Origin: Irpex lacteus
Lineage: Eukaryota > Basidiomycota > Agaricomycetes > Polyporales > Irpicaceae
Assembly (NCBI GenBank): GCA_001986395.2
Contig: MQVO02000002.1
Coordinates: 1,116,001 to 1,180,000 of the forward strand
Reading direction: 5' to 3'
Length of the DNA stretch: 64,000 bases
How positions within the stretch are numbered: position 1 is the first letter of the stretch; each line of letters opens with the position of its first letter. A program made the translations under genes and the position numbers. Shown in pieces: positions 1 through 11,664 of this stretch. The notes beneath the pieces are model-generated. The model was not told the DNA's origin. It did no database searches and saw nothing but the letters and a program-made list of their open reading frames with translations.

Positions 1-1538
1 GGCGGGAGTCGATGACCAGCGAGACGGAATCCGTCAGTGCTCTGGACTTCAAGGAGGAGAGTGTCCCACCAAGCTCACAAACAAGTGGAAGTGCATTGCT
101 GACTCCGACGCATTCCGTACCAAGTACACCCCACCTAACGATGTTCCCTCCGCCTCCCATTGAACGATCGTCATCGCGTCGGTCGTCTTTCAGTGGTTCA
201 AATGTGCCCAGTTCTCCCGCGACATCCACGCGCTACGCACGATCTCCATCGCCCATGCCCGCCCTTCCTGCCATTCGTATGCCAACGACGGCCTGGTCGA
301 GTGTCAAGCTATATGGAGACGAGAGCTACAGCAACTTCTTCCGCCGTCTGACATTCAGCCCGGATGGGGGATTGCTCCTGACACCTGCGGGGCAATTCGA
401 GGATCCTTCGGTCATACCTGGACTAGCGAAAAGTGCCGAGGAGCAACATACTCGTGGTCGTAAAGGAAACCCGAATTCCAATACAGGCGAACCATCCAGC
501 CAAGCATCCGCCTCGTCTGTCTACATCTACTCTCGTGCCAATTTCGCTCGACCACCCATCGCTCGACTCCCGGGACATAAGAAAGCCAGTGTCGCCGTAA
601 AGTTCTCGCCGATTCTCTACGAGCTCCGGTCAGGCGTCGCTGGCGCACCCGAGTCAACTTCCGACCCTAAAATTGTTTCTGTAGAACGAGGGCCGGACAA
701 GACCGTAAGCGTGGACATCGTCGATCCTAAACCAGCCGCGGCACAAACACCGGAGTCTGTCTTATTGACTCCCTCTAAATCCCACACGCGTGCATCGTCG
801 TCATCAATTGTAGCGCCGTCACCTCGAATTGCCATTCCATCCCCTGCTCTTTCCGCAATTGACTCCATCCCTCCTATCACTCCTCTATCCAAGCCGGCTA
901 CGCCTGCAGTTACACCGAGCCATGCAACTTCGTCTGTTTTTGCACTACCGTATCGGATGCTATATGCTGTCGCCACTATGGACACAGTGACAATCTACGA
1001 TACGCAACAAGCAGGCCCTATATGTCTATTGACAAAGTTGCATTACGACGAGTTCACAGATATGACCTGGTGAGTCGCTGTATCACCGCAGCTTACACCT
1101 ACTTTTCTAATCTGAGAATATAGGTCACCCGATGGGCAATGTCTGATGTTGTCTTCACGAGACGGTTATTGCACCATCGTCGTGTTCGATGAAATACTTC
1201 CTGCGCATCATACCCAGCAGCAAGCTCTTCAATTGCAGTCCATCGCACATCACCATTCGGTTCCCCTCTCATCCACTATTGCAACTCCGTCAAGTACGCC
1301 GTCGGTGCAATCCGTGGGATTACCAACGATCTCGCCGGCATTGACACCTGTCGTGCCCATGAAGCGGACGGCAGAACCTCCCTTAACCCCAGCAGCAAGT
1401 GTAGACGAAAACGTGCAAGCCTCGTCTACGAACGAGTTACCGGCTCCTATCGCACCAGGTCCTTCTTCCGAAACCGCTCCCGAGCCACCCAAGAAGAAGC
1501 GGCGTGCTGCTCTCACCCGAGTTGGCGACGTCTCCTGA
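1..1538 (+). CDS. CAC2: Chromatin assembly factor 1 subunit B (p60/Cac2-like), 3' part
   Basis: Histone chaperone subunit: the WD40 protein of CAF-1, which deposits H3-H4 behind replication forks. The 5' end lies outside the window; the frame is open from base 3. Two exons are visible, up to 1069 and 1124-1538, joined by an intron 1070-1123 (GTGAGT...ATATAG, branch TTCTAAT). The join restores a continuous WD40 stretch (DMTW|SPDGQCLMLSSRDG). Seen features: a Ser/Pro-rich linker, then FFRRLTFSPDGGLLLTPAG, then RMLYAVATMDTVTIYDTQQ, all typical of the C-terminal WD repeats of Cac2/CHAF1B. The tail is Ser/Thr/Pro-rich and ends in a basic PKKKRRAAL patch, a plausible nuclear localisation signal. 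The identification rests on recalled family pattern, not a search. The ATG at base 12 is internal rather than the true start. Confidence 0.82.
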
Positions 1539-1945
1539 ATAACTCCTTTCATCTGTTGCGTTTGTCGGACATTTATATTTTCTCTCCGTACTCAATGACC
1601 GCTGCTAGCGTTGTTTGTTCATCGTATTCGTCCCGGTTTTACTTGATGTTTGATATTTCAAATGTCTCTCCATATAGCTTTGTGTTCTTCCCCTTACGTT
1701 ATTTCCACAGAAACCACTCATGATCTTTCTCACTACATTGCCATGACCTAGACTCGGAGGTTCAAATGCAGATAACCGAGACTTTGTGGCGCGACCTCCG
1801 CCTATCGGCGCCTAAACAACCACCCTTTCACCTGTACCACTACGTTTTCGAGAGACGCATCCTCTGCCAACTGTAAGTATATCATTCATGCCTACTTATC
1901 GTGTCAAACTAGATATACTTAGCTTCCACGCTTTACGAGAACTCA
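1539..1945 (+). promoter_or_regulatory. Upstream region of MYND gene 1 with block shared with gene 2
   Basis: Holds the 3' flank of the CAF-1 gene and the 5' region of the first MYND gene. About 90 bases at 1765-1855 closely match 3641-3725 upstream of the second MYND gene; the shared core starts ATGCAGA(T/C)AACCGAGACTTT. Both copies are followed by a GTAAGT donor (here 1873) and a possible acceptor (here about 1922), so a 5'-UTR intron is likely. The shared ATG could open a short upstream reading frame, but an indel puts the two copies out of frame with each other after about 16 codons and neither joins the main frame. Confidence 0.55.
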
Positions 1946-3375
1946 ATGGAGTCCATCCTCAACGACCCCCTATTTCAACAGATGTTTAGCTTCGACACAA
2001 AATTCAGTCGCGAAGAACTCCTCGGTGTACTCTCGAGCTTCGGTATTTCTATACCGCCAACATCCAAATTGCCCGACGACAGTTTACAGAAACGGTTGCG
2101 CCAAGCAATCAACGCGTCGCAGGCCTTGTCGCTCATCAATCCTAAGCCACCCCTCGACCTCAACAAATACTCGAAATGGCCTCGTAATTGCAAGGGTCTT
2201 TTCACCGCCATCAGGAGAGGAAATTTAGAAGAAGTCGCTATGACTCAAATGGCGATGCGCGAAGGCCAAGATCCCGCCCCGTTATACGTCAACGCATTTA
2301 TGGATGTGCGGCAAACGTTGATGTCCCTCGCCAATAACGCTGAGAATGGGTTGAAGCACGCGGTGATGCAAGACTTAGACAAGGAAAAGTGTGCAATTAA
2401 CTTGAGAGTAAGTTGTCCTCATTCAAAATGCCACTTCTATCATACTAAATTGCCCTCTCGCACAGATTGTGAACGTGTATAAGATTGACGATCGGACCCC
2501 CTTACTGCTCGTGCTTTACCACTCTTTCGACGCGACCAACCCGTTGCCTGGGATACAATGGGTCCAAGAACAGATGTCAAAAAACAGCCACATGCCGAAT
2601 ATCAACGCCACTGAACTCGAACAGAAACTTATTCTACTTATCCTCGAGAGCAATGGGAAACGCCTGCCCGCCGATTTTACAGTAGAAAAGCTAAGGTCTG
2701 AGAAGGATTTCAAGCTTTCCTTCCTCCTTCCTATGGGACCTCTCTCGTACCATGACATCGGAAAGTTGAACCTGAACACTGGCTGCGTCGTATGCGGACG
2801 CAACATCAGCAGTCGTTGCTCCCAATGCCAGTCTGTGTCCTATTGCGGAAGTGGTGCGCATGGCTAAAATTCTTCACATGCTTTCAACTGATCACCCGCT
2901 AGAGTGTCAAAAGAATGACTGGCCAAGTCACAAGAAAGCTTGCCGTTCCCTGAAAGGGGGCCAGTGGTTGACGATACCAATTTCCATGAGTATGCCTGGC
3001 ACCCAGGGAATGGTGGGGCAGCTCATAAACCGCCGCGACAATATCCAATCCCTTAGCGCCCCTGTGCAATACGGCGACGAGACTCCGCCCCAGGATGCCT
3101 ACGGCAACCGTCTCTTTCTTGTCAAGATCCAATATACCCATAGTCCCGGCGAAGGTACTTCCCTTATTTACGATAGGAAGCGGACGTGTATGGTCTACTT
3201 TCTGGAGAATAAAGCTCCCGAACAATTCAAACGGTTCAGGGCGGAGGTTACAGGTCCTCGCAGCGGACATTATGGGCAGGGAATGTTCAAGATGTACCGA
3301 TGGGCGAAGAGAGTAAGCGAATGGGAGCTCAGTGTATGTCTGGATAAGGCACCAGAGGCAGACATCCAGTGGTGA
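1946..3375 (+). CDS. MYND-type zinc finger protein, tandem copy 1
   Basis: Predicted 440 aa from three exons: 1946-2407, 2466-2853, 2903-3375 (1323 nt, closes in frame). The MYND finger is at residues 261-297: CVVC, then CSQCQ, YCGS, ECQKNDW and H-x3-C, giving the usual C-x2-C-x7-C-x2-C-x4-C-x3-C-x7-H-x3-C set. Intron 2 falls inside the finger, in the Glu codon of ECQK. The N-terminal half (FSREELLGVLSSFGISIPP) and C-terminal half (FKMYRWAKRVSEWELSVCLD) are shared by all three copies but match no domain I can name. MYND fingers usually bind proline-containing partner peptides; there is no SET domain, so methyltransferase activity is not implied. The role is unknown. All ligand cysteines are intact. 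Confidence 0.85.
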
Positions 3376-3808
3376 ACGTTGTAACAACCCCCCTTTTCCT
3401 GTGCACTATGTACTATCCATTGCCAGTGGCCTTTCAATTGACCGCACTCTGACTACATCAAGCTGCATCCACATCACTGGAAAATAGAATTACATACAGT
3501 TCTAACGTTCATCGTGTCGAGATCCGTATGTTCCCAAAGTGATGGCCGCTGATTCCGCAAACGAACCATGACTTACTTGTTTACCGGTGCATCGACGCAC
3601 ACGCATAGTTGACATCTGACGGTGGGATCTGGATGCCCATATGCAGACAACCGAGACTTTGTGGCGCAGCCTCCGCCCGTCGGCGCCTACATACACCCCT
3701 TTCATCTGTACCGCAACGTTTTCCAAATACGCCCATTGTAAGTACGTTGTCGGTGCATATATGCTCATCGTGTTAAACCAGATAGCTGTGACATAACGCG
3801 AAGGTACA
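3376..3808 (+). promoter_or_regulatory. Intergenic between MYND copies 1 and 2, with duplicated blocks
   Basis: The left part (about 3505-3605, core CGTGTCGAGATCCGTA then CGTTCCCAA-like sequence) matches 5355-5457 downstream of copy 2, so the 3' flank was duplicated with the gene. The right part (3641-3725) matches 1765-1855. A GTAAGT donor at about 3738 and a possible acceptor near 3782 suggest the same 5'-UTR intron as in copy 1. No other gene was seen. Confidence 0.5.
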
Positions 3809-5244
3809 ATGGATCCGGAGTCAATCTTCAAAGACCCCTCAGTCCAACGAATGTATGGCTTCGATACAAAACTCAGCCGCGCAGAACTTTTCGGTGTACT
3901 CTCGAGTTTTGGTATTTCTATACCCCCGACGTCGAAATTGCCCGACGATAGTCTGCAGAAACGCCTGCGCCAAGCGATAAACGCGTCGCAGGCCATGTTG
4001 CTCATCAACGCTAAGCCGCCCCTCGACCTCAATCAGTACCCTAAGTGGCCTCGTAACTGCGAGGGTCTTTTAGCTGCTATCACAAGATGGAATTTAGAAG
4101 AAAAATCTATGCTCAGAGCGATGCGCGAAAGCCAAGACCCCTCCTCCCTATTCGATCACCCATCTATGGACGTGCGACGAATATCAATGCATCTCGCCAA
4201 TAACGCTGAGAATGGGTTGAAGCACGCAGTGTTGCAAGATCCAAACAAGGAGAGGTGTTCAATAAATTTAAGAGTAGATGTCTTCGTGCAATGCTTCACT
4301 TTATGTCACTCAAGTACTTCCTCGCACAGATTGTGGATATCTATAAGATTGACGACCGGACGCCCTTACTACTCTTACTTTACCGCTCCTTCGATATCTC
4401 CAATCCGTTTCCGGGGGTAAATTGGGCGAAAGAACAGATGTCAAAGAATGATGACATGCAGGAAATCGACGCTCCTGAACTCACACAGAAGCTCACGCTC
4501 CTCATTCTAGACAGCAATGCGAAACGCCTGCCCGCCAATTTGACAGTCGAAAGATTGAACTTCGAGAAGGACTTCAAGCTTTCCTTCCTCCTTCCGTTGG
4601 GACCCCTTACTCCGCATGAAATCGGAAAGCTGAACTTGAACACCGGTTGCGTAGTCTGTGGACGTGACATTAGCAGCCGTTGCTCCCAATGCCAGTCTGT
4701 CTCCTATTGCGGAAGTGGTACGTCTGGGCCTTGATCCCTCTCGTACATACCTGAAATCGATCGCCCCCCAGAGTGTCAAAAGGCCGACTGGCCGACTCAT
4801 AAGAAAGCTTGCCGCTCCCTCAAGGGTGGTGAGTGGCACACAATACCTTTCTCGTGGGGTATGCCTGGCATGGAGGGAATGTTCGGAACGTTTATAAACC
4901 GTCGCGACAACATTCGATCGTTGGGAGGCCCTGTCCAGGACTTTGGCAGTACCACCCCACCCCAGGACGTCTACGGCAGTCATCTCTTCCTCATTAAGAT
5001 GCAATACACCCATCGTCCCGGCGAAGGTTCTTCCCTTATATACGATAGAAAGCGGACGTGTATGGTGCACTTTTTAGAAAGCAAGGCTCCCGAAGTATTC
5101 AAGAGGTTCAGAGCAGAAATTACGGGTCCTCGGGGAGAAGATCATGGATCTGGGATGTATAAGATGTACCGATGGGCGAAGAGAGTTGGTGACTGGGAGC
5201 TCAGTGTATGTCTGGATAAAGTACCAGAGGCTATCCAGTGGTGA
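3809..5244 (+). CDS. MYND-type zinc finger protein, tandem copy 2
   Basis: Predicted 441 aa from exons 3809-4273, 4330-4717, 4772-5244 (1326 nt, in frame). Exons 2 and 3 have exactly the same length as in copy 1 (388 and 473 nt) and the introns sit at the same codons, so this is a recent tandem duplicate. The MYND ligands are intact (CVVCGRDISSRCSQC, then YCGS|ECQKADW, H-x3-C). The intron 1 donor is GTAGAT, a weaker variant than the GTAAGT of copy 1. Its N-terminus (MDPESIFKDPSVQRMYGFD) is close to copy 1. Function is unknown; redundancy with copy 1 is plausible. Confidence 0.84.
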
Positions 5245-5617
5245 CCCGCGGAGCTCTGCTTCGTCTTTCTGTGTATGCATTTGCCTTTCGATTGACTGTG
5301 GTTAGCTGCATCCACGTACACTCACGTCACTGGTAAGTACTATGACATATACCAGCGTTTAACGTGTCGAGATCCGTACGTTCCCAACGGAGTGGCCGAT
5401 TCCGGAAACGAATTGAGTCATGACTCACTTGTATACCGGTGCACCCGACGCGCACGCCTGGGCCTAACTAGCATCCCACCATATAATCCTTCGATTGCAT
5501 TAAGATAGTTGAAGAGTCTACGAGGTCTACTGTAGTCTCGAGAGCCTTCTGGTAAGTGCACTAGTGGAGTTCAAACTGCTTTGAAGATTAACCATCCACC
5601 GCAGACATAGCAAGAGG
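5245..5617. other. Intergenic between MYND copies 2 and 3
   Basis: The part at 5355-5457 repeats the 3' flank of copy 1 (3505-3605). The rest, up to the start of copy 3, shows no clear match to the other two upstream blocks, in line with copy 3 being the oldest or most diverged. No gene was seen. Confidence 0.4.
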
Positions 5618-7106
5618 ATGACCCCCCTTCTCAATTCCAGAGCTGCGAAATCCATTGGACGCCCATTGGGCCCAAAACTCACCCTCAGTCGTGAGGATAT
5701 ATTAGCTATTCTCTCAAGCTTCGCTATATGCATACCTCCTGCGACCAGGGTGGCTACCGAGGAACTGCAAAGCCGTCTCAGAGAAGCCGTCGAGGCATCC
5801 CAGGCTCTGCACATCGTTTTTCCTGATGAGGCTGTTCATCTAGACCAATATCCGAAGTGGTCCGATGACGACGAAGATCTGCTCGAGGCGACAAGACGAG
5901 GTCCACCTCGAGACATGGACTCGGAGCAGCCAACACGAGAGCAGAGTTCTCCCGTAGCACCTGACACAGATGCCTTCAAGGGCGTTTGTCGTATTATCGA
6001 AGATATCGTGTTTCTTTACAAGAAGGGCAAGAGGCATTCTATCGTTCAAGGACCTCCGAGCGGAGAAGAAACACATGCCATCACTATTCGAGTACGCTTT
6101 CCAGATCTACGCTGCAGCTCGGCGACTTCTTGAACAACTCATTGTTATTGCACTGTCGAACAGATTATCGATATCTATAAGGTCCACAACAACAAGCCGT
6201 TGCTACTGCTCTTGTTCTCGTTGGGAAGTTCTTCCAACCCCGAACCTACGTATGCGTGGGTTAAAGAGCTTATGGATAAGGAGAAGAGCATGCCGACCAT
6301 CAAAGCTACTGAACTCGAACGCAAGTTAGTCATGATGATGCTGGATATGAACTCAGCCCTCCTGTCGTCAAACGTCGCCATAGATAGGTTGAAATCCGAG
6401 AAAAACTTCAAGGCATCCATCCTGCTTCCTCTAGAGCCGCTAGCATACTGTGACATCGAGAGGTTGAACCAGAGTACTGGCTGTGTCGTATGTGGCGAAG
6501 CTGCTACCAGTCGCTGTGCACAGTGTTTTGCGGTTCCTTATTGTGGCCGAGGTAGGTTCCTGTGGGCCCACATTCTAAGATGCTACTAAACGAGCATTAG
6601 AATGCCAGAAGATTGACTGGGCTACACACAAGCCCACCTGTCGCACCCTGAAAGGTGGCACTTGGTGCACCATGCCGATTTCCAACGGTATACCCGGTAC
6701 CAACGAGATGACTAGTTCCTCTATAGGCACCACCGACGCAACTAGTACTGGCGACAGCCTGGGTTCGCCCCGAGCAGCAAGGGCGTATCCACTCGATAAA
6801 GATAGCCCCCCTCCGAATGTTCATGGCGATAGGATATTCCTCGTTGAAATACAATATAATCGCGCCCAAGACTCCCGCTTGACGGACAGCTTCCTCATCT
6901 GGGATAGAACCCGGTCGTGCATAGGGTACTTTTTCTACGACAAGGATCCTCGTGCATTCGAACAGTTCAGAGAGGAAATAGAGGGAACTAGGGGAGAAGT
7001 TTGCGGTGTAGAGATGCGCAGAATGTATCGTTGGGCGAAGCGAGTGGGCGAATGGGAACTTAGCGTTTGTTTGGATAGAGTACCAGATGAGGGAACAGGC
7101 TGGTAA
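5618..7106 (+). CDS. MYND-type zinc finger protein, tandem copy 3 (diverged)
   Basis: Predicted 455 aa from exons 5618-6091, 6164-6551, 6601-7106 (1368 nt, in frame). Exon 2 again has 388 nt and both introns keep their positions, so it belongs to the same array, but the protein is much more diverged than copies 1 and 2. The MYND finger is intact: CVVCGEAATSRCAQC, YCGR|ECQKIDW, H-x3-C. The C-terminal block is conserved (MRRMYRWAKRVGEWELSVCLD), while a Ser/Thr/Gly-rich insertion follows the finger. The start was chosen by alignment of the LSREDILAILSSFAICIPP segment with its paralogs. Function is unknown. Confidence 0.82.
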
Positions 7107-7230
7107 ATATTATCTAGCAATCAATCTTCTATGACATGTTGCAACGAAATATGCGCTGCGTAAATCTATCGCTGCAATGGAGCTATTAATCAAGCGCGGG
7201 AAACCGACATTATAACAAAGGCTGTATAGA

Positions 7231-10200
7231 TCAATAGTTGAGAGTACTTGAACCTGAGAATTTTGTAGTATTCAACCAAGTAGGGCCCGCGGGGAAGTCC
7301 GGAAGGGTGGGTACTGAGACATTAACACCTCTGGCAATCGCCTCACCCAACGCTGTATCGACCAGTGCAAACAACGCGACTTGGCGCTGCTTCACCGACT
7401 GACTCGTCGCCGCGCCCAGATGCCCAACCACATTGCTGAGGATAAGATGTTAGGAATAGCGTCGATACCACTCGCGAAAATCACACCTGATGAAATTCTG
7501 CTGGTCCTGGTGGGATAAGCTCTTCCAGAATCGCTTTGGCCAGTCAAAGTCGACGGCCGTGACTTGAGATAGAGAGCTGACGGCCCCTCCCTGTCGGAAC
7601 GATAAGCTTCAGCTCACACACAGAAGGGTATCATAGCCGTACCGTCCATTGCTGATGGGTATCCTCGATATAAGGAATAGGAGGCGTCTGGATCTTCTCA
7701 AGAGTTGAGTGATAGTTGGGTCGGGAGCCTTGATTTCCGTTGACAGCCATAAACCCGTCTCGCTCAAAATTGGCTGAAACAAAGTCAGCGAATCCGTGTT
7801 TCATGAGGCATCGTGCTAGACGGATGATCTACTTACCGACTGGAACTGTAGGAGCATTAACCTGCACAAATATCGAATTCGTTATTTAGTGCAGCCTGCC
7901 ACTGTCGCTACAATACTCACCGGGATTTGCTAGATCGACAATTTTGTCCCAGTCAGTGCTGTCCCCTTCCTATGTATTGCGAAGATATGGCGTACCAAAT
8001 TGTTTACACCGAGACGATAGCGGTGAGCATCTGCAGCACAAAACTCTTAGGCAACAATACCATAATTGACATACATTGACGTACCTCCATAAGAAAACAA
8101 TCGAGACTGAAGCACCGGGTCAGCAGACGGCTCCCACCCTGGGACAGTACGCCCCGGTGAGAACGCAGCTTGCTCAATCTCGGCAAAGTAACTGCAACAT
8201 CCGTCAGAACTGCAGACAAAAGTCTCCGCTGCGCGATAACGCACTTTGTCGGATTCTGAGTGAGATAGAACCTGCCGATCTCGGTCTTGTTGACGTCATC
8301 GAATCCCCAGTCTCTGAGAATATGGTCAGCATTCCCTGCAGATGACACAGCAGCTGAAACACGAACTTGGTAAGGTCCAAAACGTTATACTTGAATTTTT
8401 CTGCTTGAGAAGGGGTGAGCACCTGTGCGTATACGATCCATCCAGGGTAGTCCTTGTTTTGGATGGCTTCGAATAGATCCTGCGTGGCAAAGTCGGGGTT
8501 CGTTCCTGTATGAGGGGATACGTGAGCATTGCCTTGGAGAGGATATATGAATTGGGCTTATTCACCTTGTAAGGTGGTTGCTTCAGCGTTGGTAAAGTTC
8601 TTGACCTGATAATGTCGACGTCCGAGTTTGTTGGTTAGTAATCTTGTCCAGAATCAAACATTGGCACTAGGCGGATAGACTGACCCCTTGCATAGTCTCA
8701 GCGTATAGCTTCACATATACCCAACTTCCATCGGCCTTGACCCATCTTGATTTATTCGTCAAAACTTTAACGATGTCGGAATGCTAATGGATGTAGCACC
8801 TACCTGTAAGTATGACCCGTCCAACCATTCATATGTCTGAACCCATAAGGGGTACCCAGGTCAGAGAAGAGACGCATGACCTGGCGAATGTCAGCACACA
8901 TAATACTGCCGGACGTCCACAAGAACCATACTCACTTGATAGAGCGACTCGGGATTCGAGCCAAGGTAGTCCCAAAATAGACTGTAAATAAGTTTTCAGT
9001 CAGCAACATCCTAGCTTTCGAGGTGGAACAATGATAACACGTACTCATGATCCCGAAGATGAGTCTGCGGATTGCGTTTCTGAGTCTGCCAGCGACAAAG
9101 AGTGCATATGACTGGTCAGCGCCTCGATGTTCATCCACAACGTCTTTGCCATACACGGCGCAACTGCAGGCGGACTTACATGGATGAAATGCGGGAACTT
9201 GGCTGGGTCACGGATGAAGAACACTGGAGTGTCTGTGTAACAAACAGCCACAAAAACGAACCGAAGATCAGCTAGAATCCGCCTTTTTGTGGTTCTGTCG
9301 GGCGGAGAAATGGGAATAGGGGGACAGATGGAGGTAACGCACTGTTCATAACGATATCTAGGATGCCTTGCCGAGTTCGGAACCTGAAAGAGGGTGAATA
9401 TTGGCTGGTCAGTACAAAGCACGACGGTGTGTGTACTCGGCATGCAACAGTAGCATATGCCACTGTAGATGCTGAGCCTAGTAAATAGTGCCAATCGCGA
9501 CGTACTTGATCGCAAATCCACGCGGGTCCCTCGCCGAGTCGGCTGAGCCTGACTCTCCTCCAACAGTGCTAAAACGGACTATAGCGTACGAATTGGGATG
9601 AGTGAGTAGTATATCTTCCTCTGTGACTATAGCACACACTGGTGATGGGTGTCTTCAAGCCGTTCTGCGGCACGGATAAACGATGGTTGGACGTCAGCAA
9701 TAAACATAGCGGTGTGGGGTGAGGATTCGAATATGACCAGTGCTAAGAACGTACCTCGGTGAAAACGTCCCTGCCGCGCGGCCAAATGCATTAGTTAAGG
9801 TTGAGTAGCGGATGGAGAGGTGGAAAAGGCATACATGATGGAGTATTGTTTGACAAACTCTGCGTTCGTCGCTTGGAAGTAGCCATGCGCACCAGCTGCA
9901 GAAGTCGAGCTCGAATTAGCTCAGGCCTTGAGATGTTTACAAGAAACGCGTACCTCCTTTCGCATGCACAACCCTACAAAAATAATACGAAAATATTCGA
10001 ACACGTCAGATCATGGTCCAGCCTCATCACATGAGAGCTCCTCACCGTTCAGGTATCCGCTCCCGCACGAAGTGAGCCAGAGTCTCCGCCAGACGCACAT
10101 CCTGCAGCAGCAACGGCCCTACAGAACAGAATCTCAACAAAAGAAGCCCAGTTCCGTAAAGATGTTACTCACCATCTGATCCAATTCGCTGATACGCATA

Positions 10201-10440
10201 AGGGTTGAAGAACGGGACGCCCCCGTCCGTGGTGAACTCCAGAGCCGTCGCAGGCTCCCCGGAGGTCTCCACTTGCAAGTTGGCTCCGGCTTCGACGTCG
10301 ACGGCGAAATCTTGCGCGCCGGACGCATCGGTAGTAGAAGTGAACTCGTTGACAGCATTGTTTGCGAGCGTCTTCCCGGTTGCGAACAGGGAGCACAGTA
10401 CGAAAGTGACAGATGATAGCAGAAGACGCTGCGTTCTCAT
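7231..10440 (-). CDS. Secreted haem catalase, 23 exons
   Basis: Breaks hydrogen peroxide down to water and oxygen. The spliced model is 572 aa (1719 nt) from 23 exons: 10440-10173, 10118-10046, 9973-9954, 9895-9835, 9770-9755, 9664-9640, 9578-9506, 9383-9343, 9232-9180, 9085-9045, 8981-8936, 8880-8804, 8745-8685, 8605-8566, 8505-8367, 8313-8245, 8191-8085, 8030-7996, 7929-7921, 7861-7837, 7773-7643, 7590-7487, 7435-7231. Phases agree at every joint. Family motifs: [24 protein letters not shown] with catalytic His117; [31 protein letters not shown] with catalytic Asn near 192; [12 protein letters not shown]; haem-ligand [14 protein letters not shown] with Tyr402. The N-terminus looks like a signal peptide ([17 protein letters not shown]), so it is probably extracellular, for example acting on peroxide from lignocellulose decay. 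It has no C-terminal flavodoxin-like domain of large-subunit catalases. Confidence 0.92.
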
Positions 10441-10560
10441 CTTGCAAATTTCTCTCGTTGAAGTGGACTGGACTGGGCTGGCTTGGGTCTATGCTCGGAG
10501 TAGACGGTAAGTCAAAGGTTTAGAGGAGTGAGGAGACAATATTCTACCTCAGAGCATTCC

Positions 10561-10570
10561 CTTTATATAT
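10561..10570 (-). promoter_or_regulatory. TATA-like box of the catalase gene
   Basis: Read on the minus strand the sequence is ATATATAAAG, about 125 bases upstream of the catalase ATG. The position suits a TATA element with a roughly 90-base 5' leader. Confidence 0.45.
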
Positions 10571-11664
10571 GCGAGCTACAGTCAGGACAAGCCGCCGAGA
10601 AGCGAGTGATCAGTGCTCCTTGTGGTCTGACTAGCATCTTCGGGAGACGCATGAAGAAGGCGTCAGAGCTAATTGGTACCATCGACCCTTGAAAGCTTGA
10701 CGCGATTGTGGCCTCTGCATTCCTGGCATTCGGCGACTCTTCGCTTCGCTTGTCATGAAGCATATTACTGGCCTATCGTGCACGAGAGGGCGGCGAGTGT
10801 GCAAGACCCGACGCCTGACAAGATACATTCCGCGCTCCAAGCAGTGTCACGGTTAGAGTCCATATGCCAATCGGTACACTTTTCGGCGGCAGGGGACGGT
10901 AGCGCGGCGAACTCGGGCTGTTGTATTGCTAAGTCGAATCCTTAGGACGAGCGGACAAATTAGGCGTGGCGCTAAGATAGAACTTTGAGCTAATACACGA
11001 GAAATCGTGGGTGAGCGTACGTACGGGATCTGCGACGTTGACGACGTCCGTGTTTCTCAATTTGGGAGTGCTGCGAGATTGGAAATTCTTGGCCCGATTT
11101 TCCGTGTTATGGTGAGCATGGAAAGAGTAGCTAACCTTGGAATGTTGCAATACATGTAAGACAGGGAAGGTGCTTCGTCGACGCCACTGTCTTTGATGAA
11201 GTTAGTAATGGGCGGTACATCAGCTCAAGATATATCTCGGTGAGTCAAACGGACGACACTTACTGGATGAAACATGCTGTAAGACGAGATCCCTGTCGCT
11301 GGGAGCCTAGCGTAAACGAAATTCATCGTGAGCACGTACCATGGGGCCAGTCTGTGAAAGAACAGAAGAATAATCTGGGCTCAAATCGTCAAAGACCCTT
11401 AACTACAGTATTTGTTTCGACGCCATTTGAGAAAGGAAAAAGACGTAACTTGTGGATGCGCTTGGTGACCGGGCTCGCCTCAAAACACACACGACTGCGA
11501 CTGTGCTCTATTCACACATGGAGTATATGAAGTCAAACATGGCAACAGAGTAACGAAGTTTGCACTGAGAGAAATCTGCAACGTTTATTCATACAGTTGA
11601 CCATAAATACGAGAGTATACGAGAACACATACACGGTAATATTGTAAACCAATACCGGGCCTGT
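10571..11664. other. Gene-free stretch upstream of catalase
   Basis: Catalase promoter on its left side, then about 1 kb without a recognisable gene. A 96-codon open frame at 11240-11530 (+) has no familiar motif and no flanking support. The right end is the 3' flank of the Mic12-like gene. Confidence 0.4.

Noticed and set aside
1768..1872. Short frame starting ATGCAGATAACC as a first coding exon of MYND copy 1
   Set aside because: Neither possible acceptor brings it into frame with the main protein, and copy 2 has a frame-changing indel in it.
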